Below are positions 1 to 11,156 of a DNA stretch of 64,000 nt, piece by piece. The stretch's first letter is position 1. Each line of letters opens with the position of its first letter. Source of the DNA: Garcia nutans. Its lineage: Eukaryota > Streptophyta > Magnoliopsida > Malpighiales > Euphorbiaceae. The position numbers and the translations under genes were made by a program. The notes under the pieces are model-generated. The model had not been told where the DNA came from and searched no databases. It saw only the letters and a list, made by a program, of their open reading frames with translations. The DNA is taken from NCBI GenBank assembly GCA_947685225.1, contig CANTUV010000002.1:1-64000 (forward strand), written 5' to 3'.

Positions 1-1881
1 AAAACTACCAAAGCTACTGACAGAAAAGAATAATTATTACAAAGAAACATTAAACTATTTCATTCAAATTCATATTAATTTTGTAAACCATTTGATTCAA
101 ATTCAAGTCCTAAGTTTATTATTAGTGCCAATTTGGCTAGTATAGAAATACTTGTCTTTTCATATTATTTTCTAATTCTTCAAAATAGACATCCTTTATA
201 ATATTTTAAGTTATTACTATTTTTTTTTCACTTAGTTAATTAATTATTTTATAAGAAAAAAAGAATTTTTAACGGCTTTGTTTTTAGTTGGGTAGTTATT
301 GTATTGTGGTGGTCTATTACCATAGACATTTTATAATCCTTTTCCGCCATTGTAGTTCTTACTTTAAAACAAACCAAATTCAAGTCCAATTCACCAACAA
401 ATCTAGTTATAAGGAATACGCATTACGTAGGACAAACTTGAATCAAGTGAAATGAATTGTGATGGCCATAAAAAATAAAGTCATCCTTCACTTGTTGATA
501 GCCTCCAAATCCATTTGTCTCCAGCATCCAACTTAGGCTACATATTCAATCGAGACTTTATTAACTTGAAAAAAAAAAAAACTGGATTCTATAGAAAGAA
601 TAAAGTTTCTAGAAAGAGGAGAAAAAAATATCTACTTGGAGCCTAGAGAGAGGTCCAATTGGCATGAGATTATGCACAACAATTAGGAAAAGAAGATTAA
701 GGGAATCTTAGATGCAGAGTACTGCATACTTTGGCATATGACAAGCAAGACTTTGCCAATTTCCCTCACACTTTTCTTAATCCACTCTAGCTGTGTGTCT
801 ACTTTGGTTTTTATCTCTTTTTATATATAGTTTCTTGAGTTTTATCTCAAAACCAAGATTATATAGTTTCTTGAGTCTTATAAAGCAAGTCTGTAATTAT
901 TTTTCAACTTTATAAAATATATATGTTGGCATCAGCTTGTGTTAAAGCCTACATTTTGTTATATACATGTTAAATAACTATGCATATTTTTCACTCTGCA
1001 AAATAATTTCTGCACCATAACAATAGAAAATGAAAAATACTCAAAAAAAAAAAAAAAACCACATCTTTTGCAGTCATTCAATTCAAATAAATATAATCTA
1101 ACAAGATGGCGTTCAATTCACCGTTATTATCATAAAACTAGTAAATTGAAACATAAAGAACTTTAAATTAACGATACAAAACAACATCCCAACCTAAAAT
1201 TTTAAAACCGTTCACATAAAAAGCTTAAATAGCTGATAATAAAATAATACTTCGATTTAAACCACCGAATATTCAAAACAATCTTAAACAAACAAATTGC
1301 TGATTAAAAAAAATTATATATATTGATAGATCAATTAGTAATTAGCTCTGATTCAGCACTGATCTTCAAAGAGCATTTCGAGGAAAGACTGGATTCAAAA
1401 GCCAGCAAGTAAGAAACATAAGATTTAGCAATGGTGGTTTTGACATAATAAAAAAAATAAAAAAATATATAACATAAATTAATCAAAGAAGAGCAAAAAA
1501 AAATTAACACAGACTACTAAAAATAAATTTGACAAAAAAGGAAAATAGAACAAGAAAAAAAAATAAAGCTTACCTGAATTAGAGAGTCAGATGTGAGTAA
1601 GAGTAGCTTAGAGTATTTGCAAAAATTACCCTACCCAAATCCCTTTAGATTTAAGCTAGAAAAAATTACACGGAATATCGTGTTTACTGTTTATATTTTT
1701 AAATATACAGAGCTTTTTTTTCCATTTTTACTGTGCAGCTTTTCCTTTATTTACCAAATGAAGTTTGGCGAGGTATTTATAGGTTTCTTAACTCCTTTCA
1801 GTCGTCCGAAGTTGGAAATATAAGATCAAGCTCCTCACAACTAAAATCTTTTGCGTTAAATGCTGTCAAAGATGTCTAGCG
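1..1881. other. AT-rich left flank, no recognisable gene
   Basis: This stretch is AT-rich with poly-A and poly-T runs and only short random frames. I see no coding region. On the minus strand there is a TATAAATA box (plus 1774-1781) followed about 200 bases later by a good splice-donor-like CAG/GTAAGCT near 1575, and a degenerate tRNA-Met primer-site-like GCTCTGATTCAG near 1346. Together these could be the right-hand part of an old LTR and leader, whose other half would lie beyond 59799. That reading is inference. The TE1 target duplication TAGCG occupies 1877-1881. Confidence 0.5.
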
Positions 1882-2373
1882 TGAAAGGGGGAGTTAACCT
1901 AATTCCTTGAAATATCTAAAATATGCATAGATCACTAGATTATTCAAATTAAATTGCAAAGGGCAAAATTGTGCACCTGACATCATCGTATGTTGATACT
2001 GGAGATGATTATGGGGTTTGTCGCCTTCCAGGGGATACATACTTTAGGTTATGCAGAAGCACTACTGAAGAAAACGTAATGTTCTCTAAAATTGTTATGT
2101 TCCCCCGGAGACCACGACCCCTTATTTATAACTGAATAAATTGATTAATTTCTATTTTGGTCCTTCAACAAAATAGAAATTACTTAATGGTCTCTACACT
2201 TATAATTCTATTACGAGTGGGGCACCTCAATAATCAACAATCCTAATTTGATCAAAACTTTAATTTGACTACCTTAATTTGACTGCAATACACATTTAAT
2301 ATTTAAATATCTTTAGCCCACACTTATGATTAATTAGAGGATTAATTTTAATAATATAAAATTAATTCTAACA
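1882..2373 (-). repeat. TE1 3' LTR (intact copy, 492 bp)
   Basis: This is the 3' LTR of the minus-strand Copia. On the plus strand it begins TGAAAGGGGGAGTTAACC and ends TTAATTCTAACA. It matches the split right copy (27469-27599 plus 59440-59798) along its length with scattered substitutions and small indels, so the insertion is old compared with TE3 or TE6. The purine tract AGTAGGAGAT of the minus strand abuts it at 2374-2384, as expected for second-strand priming. Confidence 0.9.
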
Positions 2374-2792
2374 ATCTCCTACTTAGGCTAACATATATTA
2401 AATATAAATGTATATACCTTAATGAGCTCATAAAAATAGTCATACTGAAGGTGCCTCAAACAATCTCATCCATTGATTATATCGATAAAGGACTGAAGGG
2501 CCAGTCGCCACATTCATCGTGACTCAAACCATCATCAATCACATTACCAATACTCTCAAATGACATAGATCAATAATAGGAATGTAGCATGGAAACTACA
2601 TGTAATGTGATCTAATCATGCCTGTTTCCAACTAGTCACACTTTAGTGAGATCAATCAATAATAATACAGAGTGTAACAAAATAAATATTTTATTTTCTG
2701 CAGAAACTGAGTGTACATAACAAAATATATCCATTACAAAACAGAGCATACACAAATATAATGTAACCATAAAGAACAAACTCCCACTGAAA
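2374..2792 (-). other. TE1 3' untranslated region and polypurine tract
   Basis: Non-coding sequence lies between the end of the TE1 RNase H region and the 3' LTR. The minus-strand polypurine tract is at 2374-2384. No other feature was seen. Confidence 0.6.
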
Positions 2793-5700
2793 CTAATCAG
2801 TTTCAAATAATGTGACACCCATATGAGTAGTGTGCTCATAAAAAACCTTCGGTATCACTGCCTTAGTGAGCGGATCCGCAATCATGGAGTTCTTTCCAAT
2901 ATGCTCTATGGATATTTGTCCACTCTGTACTCTCTCCCTCACAGCCAGAAACTTTATCCCAATGTGTCTTGATCGAGAAGAGCTTCTGTTGTTGGAGAAT
3001 AAAACTGCTGAGTTATTATCACAGTATAACTTTAATGGCCTTTCAATGCCATGCACAATGCGCAGCCCTGTGACAAAGTTCCTCAGCTAGATTGCCTGAT
3101 TTGATGCCTCATAGCTTGCTACAAATTCTGCTTCCATGGTGGAGGTAGCTACTAGAGTTTGTTTCACACTCTTCTAAGAAATAGCACCACCAGCCAAGAG
3201 ATATATGTAGCCTGAAGTGGATTTCCGACTATCTTGGCATCCCGCAAAATCAGAATCAGTATACCCAATGATCTCAAGCTGATATGATCTCCTGTATGTG
3301 AGCATATGTCCCTTTGTTCTCTGAAGATATCTCAAGACTCTTTTGGTTGCTTTCCAATGGTCCATTCCTGGATTGCTGAGATATCGCCCTAACATGCCAA
3401 CTATGAATGAAATATCTGGACGAGTGCAAACTTGAGCATACATCAGACTCCCAACTACTGACGCATAAGGAATCTTCTGCATCTCCTGAATCTCAAGTTC
3501 ACCCTTTGGACACTGATCAAGACTGAATTTATCTCCTTTAGCAACTGGGGTATCAATTGGTCTACTGTTGTGCATACTAAATCTCTTGAGCACTTTCTCA
3601 ATATAGCCCTTTTGTGATAATCCAAGAATACCTCGAGTACGGTCTCGATGTATTTGAATCCCTAATACAAAAGAAGCTTCACCTAAATCTTTCATCTCAA
3701 AGTGTTTTGAGAGAAAGACTTTGGTCTCGTGTAGCAAGTCCTTACAGTTAGTAACAAGCAATATGTCATCCACATATAAGACCAAAAAGATAAACATACT
3801 CCCACTGAACTTGTGATACACACAATCTTCCACAGCATTTGTCTCAAAACCGAAAGAGACAACTACTTCATGGAACTTGAAGTACCACTGACGAGAAGCT
3901 TGCTTGAGTCCATAAATGGATTTCTTTAATTTTCATACCAGTCACTTTGGGTCTCCAGACACAAAGTTTTCTGGCTGCACCATATCGATGGTTTTATCAA
4001 TGTCTATTGAGAAACGCAGTCTTCACATCCATTTGATGTAACTCAAGATCAAAATGTGCAACTAGAGCCATGATTGTCCTAAAAGAGTCCTTCGATAAAA
4101 CCGGAGAGAAGGTCTCTTTATAGTCAATCCCTTCTTTCTGAGTGAAGCCTTTAGCTACAAGACGAGCCTTATATCTTTCCACATTACCATTAAAATCCCT
4201 CTTGGTCTTAAATATCCATTTGCAACTAATAGGTTTTTTTCCTTCAAGTAATGGGATAAGATCCCAAACTTGATTGTCTTTCATAGATTTATATTCTTCA
4301 CCCATTGCCTCAATCCACTTATGAGAGTTAGGATCCTGCATGACATGATGAAAGCTGATTGGATCATCTTCCACCATGTCTACAGTGTCCTCATGTTCCT
4401 GAAGATATACTATATAATCATCTGAAATAGCATTTCTTTTTTCTCTAGTGGACCTCCTTAAAGGCACAGGTTCTGGCTCAAATTCTTGAGGTTGTTGAGC
4501 TTGTACTTGAGGAAGAATTACTTCTTCATCCTGATGAGGAAGTTGTTCAACATTGTCTTGTATTGGAACTTGATGTGCTTCTGAAACAGTGACAGGAGTA
4601 GGAATCAGAACACTGCTAGGAGCAATGATGGGAATTGACACTGAGTGTTCCTGACTCGATCCCTCCTCAAAGACAATGTTTCTAACCTTACTTCTCCCCC
4701 CCAAACTCAACATCCTCAAAGAATTTTACAATTCTCGTCTCAAAAATAGATCTAGAAGTAGGATTATAAAACTTAAAACCCCAAGATTGCTCAGAATAAC
4801 CAATAAAGTAGCTACTAATAGTTTTGGAGTCCAATTTTGTCTCAGTAGGCCTATAAGGCCTAGCCTCAGCAGGACATCCCCAAACACAAAGGTGCTTTAA
4901 ACTGGGCTTGCGTCCAGTCCAAAGCTCATAAAGTGTTTTTGTAGCTGCTTTAGTTGGTACTCTGTTAAGAAGATAAGCTGCTGTTTTCAATGCTTCTCCC
5001 CATAAAGACTCAGGCAAGGAAGAATGACTAATCATACTCCTTACCATATCCGTAAGAGTCTTGTTACGCCTCTCAGATACACCATTCATGCTGGGTGTAC
5101 CAGGCATGGTTTATTGAGGGACTATACCACAGTCTTGCAGGAAAATAGCAAATGGCCCTGGACGTTGTTCACCTGAACCGTCATATCTGCCATAGTACTC
5201 ACCTCCACGGTCATATCTAACAGATTTAATCTTCTTTCCGAGTTGGTTTTCAACTTCGGCCTTATAAGATTTTAAAACGTCCAGAGACTCAGATTTTTCA
5301 TGAATGAGATATAGGTACCCGTAACGTGAGTAATCGTCTATGAATGATATAAAATATCTTTGGCCATTCCTTGTTGCTGTAGGGAATGGACCGCAGATAT
5401 TTGTATGTATCAATTCTAAGATGTTCGATGATCTGTTGGCACCTAGTCTCTTTTGTTTAGTCTGTTTACCTTTAATACACTCAACACAGGAGTCCAAATC
5501 TGTATAATCAAGTGTGTTTAGGATACCATCTGACACAAGACGTTCTATTCTAGATTTGGATATGTGACACAAACGTCTGTGCCAAAGTTCACCTATAGTA
5601 CTAACCTGCAGGGTTTCATTATAAGAATCATTAATATCCAACATATATAGATTATCACATGCATTTAAGAAGCCAGTACCAAAAATTTTTGAATCCATAG

Positions 5701-5809
5701 ATAAAGTAAATGAACTGTCTCTAAATGAACAAGTAAAACCAGATTTATCCAAATAAGAAACAGAAATTAAATTCGGTCTAAATGTCCGAATAACAAAAGT
5801 ATCTACAAA
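2793..5809 (-). pseudogene. TE1 Copia pol, integrase to RNase H (broken)
   Basis: Read on the minus strand this is the 3' two thirds of a Copia polyprotein. In order it holds the pre-integrase zinc-binding region (LWHRRLCH...CVECIKGK, about 5600-5460), the integrase core, RT with YVDD at about 3764-3775, and RNase H ending ADPLTKA (about 2870). Breaks: a TAA near 5108, a frameshift in a run of seven G near 4700, a one-base loss after the AFLN motif near 4000, a stop near 3945, and TGG-to-TAG type stops near 3174 and 3088. The first integrase catalytic aspartate is asparagine (IHTN, codon at 5399-5401). The frame starts abruptly at 5809 because TE2 is inserted there; the 5' part is at 14664-15710. 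Dead copy. Confidence 0.92.
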
Positions 5810-6560
5810 CACTACAAAAATATTCGGCATTTGCAACGGATATCTGCGACGGACTTGTTTCCGTCGCAAATTTGCTATGGATCTGCGACAGATTTGCGAC
5901 GGAAGGACAAGTTAGAGGAATTTTGAGAAATTGGTTGCAAATCGGCTGCAAATCCGTAGTAAATCTGCGACGAAAATCATTCCGTCGCAAATAATCGTCG
6001 CAAAAGTTGGCGCGGATACTTGGTGGGAGAGAGACCCGCGTATATTTTTTTGCAAAAATTTTTTCCGTCGCAGATTGGTTGTAGAAAACACTAAAAAAAG
6101 CAATTTGCAACTGAGATATGCTACTGTCTATTGCAGTCGCAAATTTCACTACAAAAATATTCGGCATTTGCGACGAAAATCTGTAACGAAAAATTTCTGT
6201 CGCAAATTTGCGACGGATCTGCAACGCATTTGCTACAGAATAACAAGTTGAAGGAATTTTGAGAAAGCCATCGCAAATCGGTTGCAAATCCGTAATAAAT
6301 CTGCGACGGATTTTTGTTCTTCACAAAGTTTCGTCGCTAAAGTTGGCGGGGATTACGCCCGCTGAGGATTTTTGCGGAAAATTTTTACCGTCTCAGATTG
6401 GTCGCAGATTCGTTGCAAATTTGCTACCCATTTGCTACGGATTTGCGACGAAAATAAAATTTGACTATATATATATATATCCGTCGCAAAGCGGTGGCAA
6501 ATCTGTAGCAAATTTGCGACAGAAAATAGCCGTCGCAAATTTTCGTCGTAAAACTGAAAG
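5810..6560. repeat. TE2 5' terminal and subterminal repeat array
   Basis: Many degenerate copies of a 10-mer close to TTTGCGACGG (and its reverse CCGTCGCAAA) fill this stretch, interspersed with spacers such as TTGCTACGG. In CACTA elements such arrays are binding sites for the TNPA-type protein. Open frames here are by-products of the repeat and are not genes. Confidence 0.85.
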
Positions 6561-7429
6561 GAAATTTTTAGCGGGAGCCCAAAAAAAATTATAATTATTT
6601 GAAATAAGTTAGAAGACTTATTTTATATAAAAAATACTAATTTTTATTTTTTACATAATTTCGTTATAGGCATTTTATTTTATCTCATTTCCCTGCATTT
6701 ATCGTATAGCATGAATGATATATTTGAGTATCTGTTTAATTATTTTAAAGCATATTTTTATTTCAACAAATCGATTTATTTGTATAGCTTCATTTAAATA
6801 TTTTATATATTACACTGATATTAATTTAATAATTTATAATCACAAATTAAATTTTAGTTATTATCACTAATATAAAATTTTAAATTAGTATTTAATTTTT
6901 TTTTGTGCAATTCATTATCTTAAAGTGGAGTATGATAGAATCATATTCGTAATTCAAATTTACGAATATTTTATTAAATTAAAATGATATTTTTATTAAG
7001 TGATCTACGTATTTAGTGGTTATAATAAATACTTATTAGTTATTAAGCAATAAATAGTACTAATAGTACTAATAATATAATGAATTGTGTTTTGTAAATA
7101 AAAATAGTAAAATTAATAGTATAACATATTAATAGTATAAAATTATATTTTATTATACTAATTTACTGTCTAATATTTATCATCATATAAATAATTAAAA
7201 TATTTTTTAATTTAACTTCAAAATAAAATAAATATAAATATAGATAATTCTGATTTTTTTAAGAAACTATATTGTATAACTCAATTTTTATTTTTTTTAA
7301 AAAAATATTTTTTTTATATGCACTTGATATACTAAATATATAATCTATGTCTATTTAAAAATAAAGTATATTTTTAATATATTAAATATATATTTGAAAA
7401 AATGATATTTTTAAAATTAACAAAGAAAA
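6561..7429. other. TE2 internal AT-rich spacer
   Basis: Very AT-rich sequence with no coding potential that I can see. No terminal repeats of a second element were recognised. Confidence 0.5.
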
Positions 7430-8460
7430 TTGAATTTTTGGGGTATTTTCGAAGGGCACATGTATCAAATGTTTTACTGCCCTAACCCAATCTCAGAATC
7501 CTCACTGTCTCCTATTTGCGCCGCTCCCTCTCTTCTCCTCTCTGCAGTAACCAACCATCTTCATCTCCGCCCACCATCGCAGCATCGCCATCTTCATCTC
7601 AGCCTCCTCTCGCCTTCACAGAGAGGTCACCGCCGTCATCGCCACCTCCATCTTCATCTCAGCCTGTTGATATGTCCTCCACACACCCCCCCCCACACAC
7701 ACATTTTGAATCATTTGGATTGTTATCTTCCTGTTAGGGTTGCTTTTATTCGCCGTAATCTTTGCAGTAATCCCATTTGTACCAGATGCGAGTCTAATGT
7801 TGAAATAGTTTTACATGCTATAAGAGATAGTCCTTTTAGTAGCAGAGTCTGGATGAAATTCTTACCACAAGGTCCACAACATAAAAGAAATAATTTCTTT
7901 ACTGCAGATTTAAGGGATTGGGTGAAGATGAATCTTTCTAGTTAGGTTTTAACAAAGGAAAAGCTCTCTTGGAAGATTGCTTTTGGTGTAGCGGTCTGGA
8001 AACTATGGTCTATGAGAAATAATATGGTTTTGGAGAATGCTCCCTCGGATTCTCAACTTGCAAATTCTATTATTTTTTGGGAGATTGGGTTTCTGTTCTC
8101 CTTTAATTTCTGAATTATGGGGTATTTGGTTTGCTTTGTCTATAGCATGGCAGAAGTCTCTCAAAAAAGTGGTGATTGAATCTGACTCTTTATTAGCAGT
8201 ACAAATCTCCATTTTGAATCAACCTTGGCAAGGAATGCATCAGGCCCTTGTCTATAATATTAGAAGTATGAGAGGTCATCATTGGAATTTGGTTATTCAA
8301 TATGCTCCTCGTTATGCCAATGTTTGTACTGACAAATTAGCTAAACGTGGGAGGGATATACCCTTAGGAATACAGCATCTGTTTTCTATACCTACATTTC
8401 TAATTCGTACCCTCTGTTTGGATAAGGAGGGAAGAACTTTGACCATTCTTTTGTAATTCT
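7430..8460 (+). pseudogene. Captured gene fragments in TE2: zinc-binding/RNase H-like (LINE-type) remnant
   Basis: Two plus-strand pieces look protein-derived. Around 7735-7945 the frame reads a cysteine-rich NPICTRCESNVEIVLHAIRD segment, typical of the zf-RVT region that ends plant LINE-type reverse transcriptases. After a stop a related frame continues to about 8070 (SWKIAFGVAVWKLW). Around 8100-8455 another frame reads ELWGIWFALSIAWQ...VVIESDSLLAVQ..., a plant RNase H-like domain of the kind annotated as putative RNase H or LINE-derived. The piece is frameshifted and internally deleted. The pyrimidine-rich 7430-7735 leader may be host exon or UTR sequence. CACTA elements often carry host fragments; capture is my inference from position inside the borders. 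Confidence 0.6.
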
Positions 8461-10426
8461 GGAGCTTATCTCCCCTTTCTATAAATAAACACTTTGAAGG
8501 GCATATGCTTTCTAGTTTCGACCCAATAAAAAAAGTCGGCAAACTACAAACCCATTTTTTTTTTATTGTAGGTAGTGACCACACATGTTAAGCTTATGCT
8601 CAAATTTGATAACGTGTAAAGAGATGCTGGAAAATAGGTAATGATTGCAAGGAATTTTAAAATAATAATAATAATAATAAGTTGATATGTGTTATTTAGT
8701 TTATTTTGTAACGTGAAGAAGTTGGAGTGACAAATGGCACAAAAATAAGACAAAATTTGAAAATGCTAATATATACAATATGCTTTATCTCCTTTAAGTA
8801 TCTTTTTATCGACATTGAGAGTTTAAATATGTATGATAGAGATTCTTTTGTATGTTCTTTACCCTATTATTAAGAAGTTTGTAATGGAAATTTATCAAAG
8901 TTTGCAGATACCATAGTATCTATGCTCATTGTTCAATTTTTGGTGCCTAAGAATACAAAAGAGGACTTGATTTCTAGAATGCAATAGTTAATTAAGTTCA
9001 GTGCTATTATGCAATTGATTCCCAAGACATTATAAAATGCTACATTAAGGGGATACTACCTGCTTTAAACCGTAAATATCTTCAAGGTGTTAATCACGAG
9101 ATTCACCTTTGTACTGCTTTATTTGTGGATTCTCTTGTTTGTGCTTAAAACATTTGAGCACTTGCATATTTAGTGTCTCATGCTCCATGCATTTTACTGT
9201 GATCAGTTACAGATTCAGTCATTTCTTTGCACTCTGGTCTACAAAATAATCAAATCCATCAGCTGCTCATGTAGCCAAGTGGCTGACAATAGAGGTACAT
9301 TTTTCATTGTATAATGATTGTTTCATTTTATTTACTTTGCAACAGCCAACAATTTCTTCCTCCTTTTTATACTCATGTCTTGATGTTGATATGAGGAAGA
9401 AGATATTGAGAGTCTGTTAAAGCATCTCTTCTTCTTCTTTTTCTTCTTCTTCTTCTTCTTCTTCTTCTTCTTCTTCTTCTTCCCCTGTATATCCAATTTC
9501 TTTATCTTTCTCTGGTTACTGGTTAGTCTCTTTGCCCAGACAAATAGAATTTCCTTAACATTTTCCCTCTTACTTACACCTTTATCAACCAATTCTTACT
9601 AATTATCCTTTCAACTTTGATTTTATAGTGTTCGATTCCTTGCTCTTTAAAACCCGACAATTATGTCTTATAAAAAGCACAAAAACCATCAACTTTTAAA
9701 AATTAATCTATACCATTTTTTTCAAATAATATTATATAATAATTAATTATTAAATAATATTTATACTTTCATTAATTGTTTATTCATAATACTTAATATT
9801 AATTATTATGAATAAACGATTGATAAAAAGTATTCTATTAGATGTATGGGTGAGAATTTAATTAATTAAATAAAATATGAAGCAATATTATATTATATGG
9901 TTATTTTATTTTATTTTCTGTGGCATCATGATATAGAAAGTGTCGTCCGAAATTGACGAGAAAAACATGAAATTCGAATGCAATGCACCTACCAACTCTA
10001 AGAGAGAAACCAAAAATGGTCTACCTGTAAACAAACCATTTCTAGATTTTTCTTGGCAAGCGTACAAAGATAATTCGCACACTCTGTCAATCCCACTATC
10101 ATTTATTATCATCTCCATCATTATTCATTTCTTTTCTCTCTTTTTTTTCTTTCTCAGTCACAAAGCAAAATGTGAAATTATAATTTTTTTTCAATATATA
10201 TCGTCATATCCTTCAATTTTCGTTATTAGAATTGAGCTATTTTTGATTTCCATAAAATTAATATAAAAAAAGAAAGCCTTTGGCTCTCATACACGTCACA
10301 GAAAGATTTCTCATCAAATTATATTCATTATTTTAGGTGTTAATATTTTGTCACTTTTTATTGGGCTTGATTATTGATTTTTTATTCTTTTAGTACATTT
10401 TTGACGATTCGGTCAAGACAATAAGT
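8461..10426. other. TE2 internal non-coding stretch with a TTC microsatellite
   Basis: AT-rich sequence. A (TTC)n microsatellite lies at 9426-9482. Minus-strand 9906-10121 has a protein-like frame containing GLFTGRPFLVSLLELVGALH, which I could not assign to a family; it may be another captured fragment. Nothing else was recognised. Confidence 0.45.
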
Positions 10427-10819
10427 ATGGACCGGGGATGGATGTATGAAACGTATGCTGGGGGACGTTTGAATAGAGTATTTCAAGAAAAACTACAAGA
10501 GTTTTTAGACTACGCAATTTCTCATCCAGCAAGTATGGATGGGACCAGAATTAGGTGTCCTTGTTCGAAGCCGAAATGTAGAAACCAATTTTTGCAACCG
10601 GTGGAAGAAGTCCGCTTCCACGTTACAAAATTTGGTTTTATGCCAAATTACTATCAGTGGGTATCACATGGGGAACCATGGCCTCAGGATACAAGTACAA
10701 CTTTTAGGGATCTTGAAACTGGATTGGTCGATCAAATGCATAATGAAACAGGTGCACAATATCATGAAATGGTCCTCCAAGGGCTTGAACTATTTATGGC
10801 CCATTTTGAAATGTTATAA
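10427..10819 (+). pseudogene. TNP2-type transposase, N-terminal transposase-associated domain only
   Basis: The 130-residue frame begins MDRGWMY and contains FLDYAISHP, a CPCSKPKC cysteine cluster, then HVTKFGFMPNYYQWVSHGE near residues 65-85. This is the hallmark of the transposase-associated domain at the N-terminus of plant CACTA TNP2 transposases. The catalytic domain should follow over several hundred codons but the frame stops and the next 340 bases have no coding trace, so the catalytic part is deleted. It could still bind DNA or partners if expressed. Family assignment is firm and loss of transposase activity is inferred. Confidence 0.85.
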
Positions 10820-11156
10820 TAATTTTGCATTAATTTATTAATTTACTACATATGCTGTCAATTCCTGCTGCATACATGGTAGTTACATATGTATATGGTA
10901 TATGCTGGAGGAACATGGTAGTTACAAAATTATTGCTTCCTGTGTTTTCTTTTGCTCTTTATTTGTGGCAGGAACTGAACTTCTTAACTAGTGTTGGATT
11001 GTTCTGGATTTAAGAGCAAGTGAATTTCTTATTACTGTGAAAATTTAAGGTAACAACATTTTTAAAATTTTTAACTGTATCATCTCTATAGGCTATACCA
11101 ATATTGCTACTCTTTTTCTCTATATTTAATCTTATGTTTTATGGGTTCTTGCAGAT

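Noticed and set aside
5931..6594. Frames on both strands rich in RRKFATDLQ-like repeats
   Set aside because: They are translations of the CACTA subterminal TTTGCGACGG array in several frames.
9332..9592. Lysine-rich frame on the minus strand
   Set aside because: It is the translation of a TTC microsatellite.
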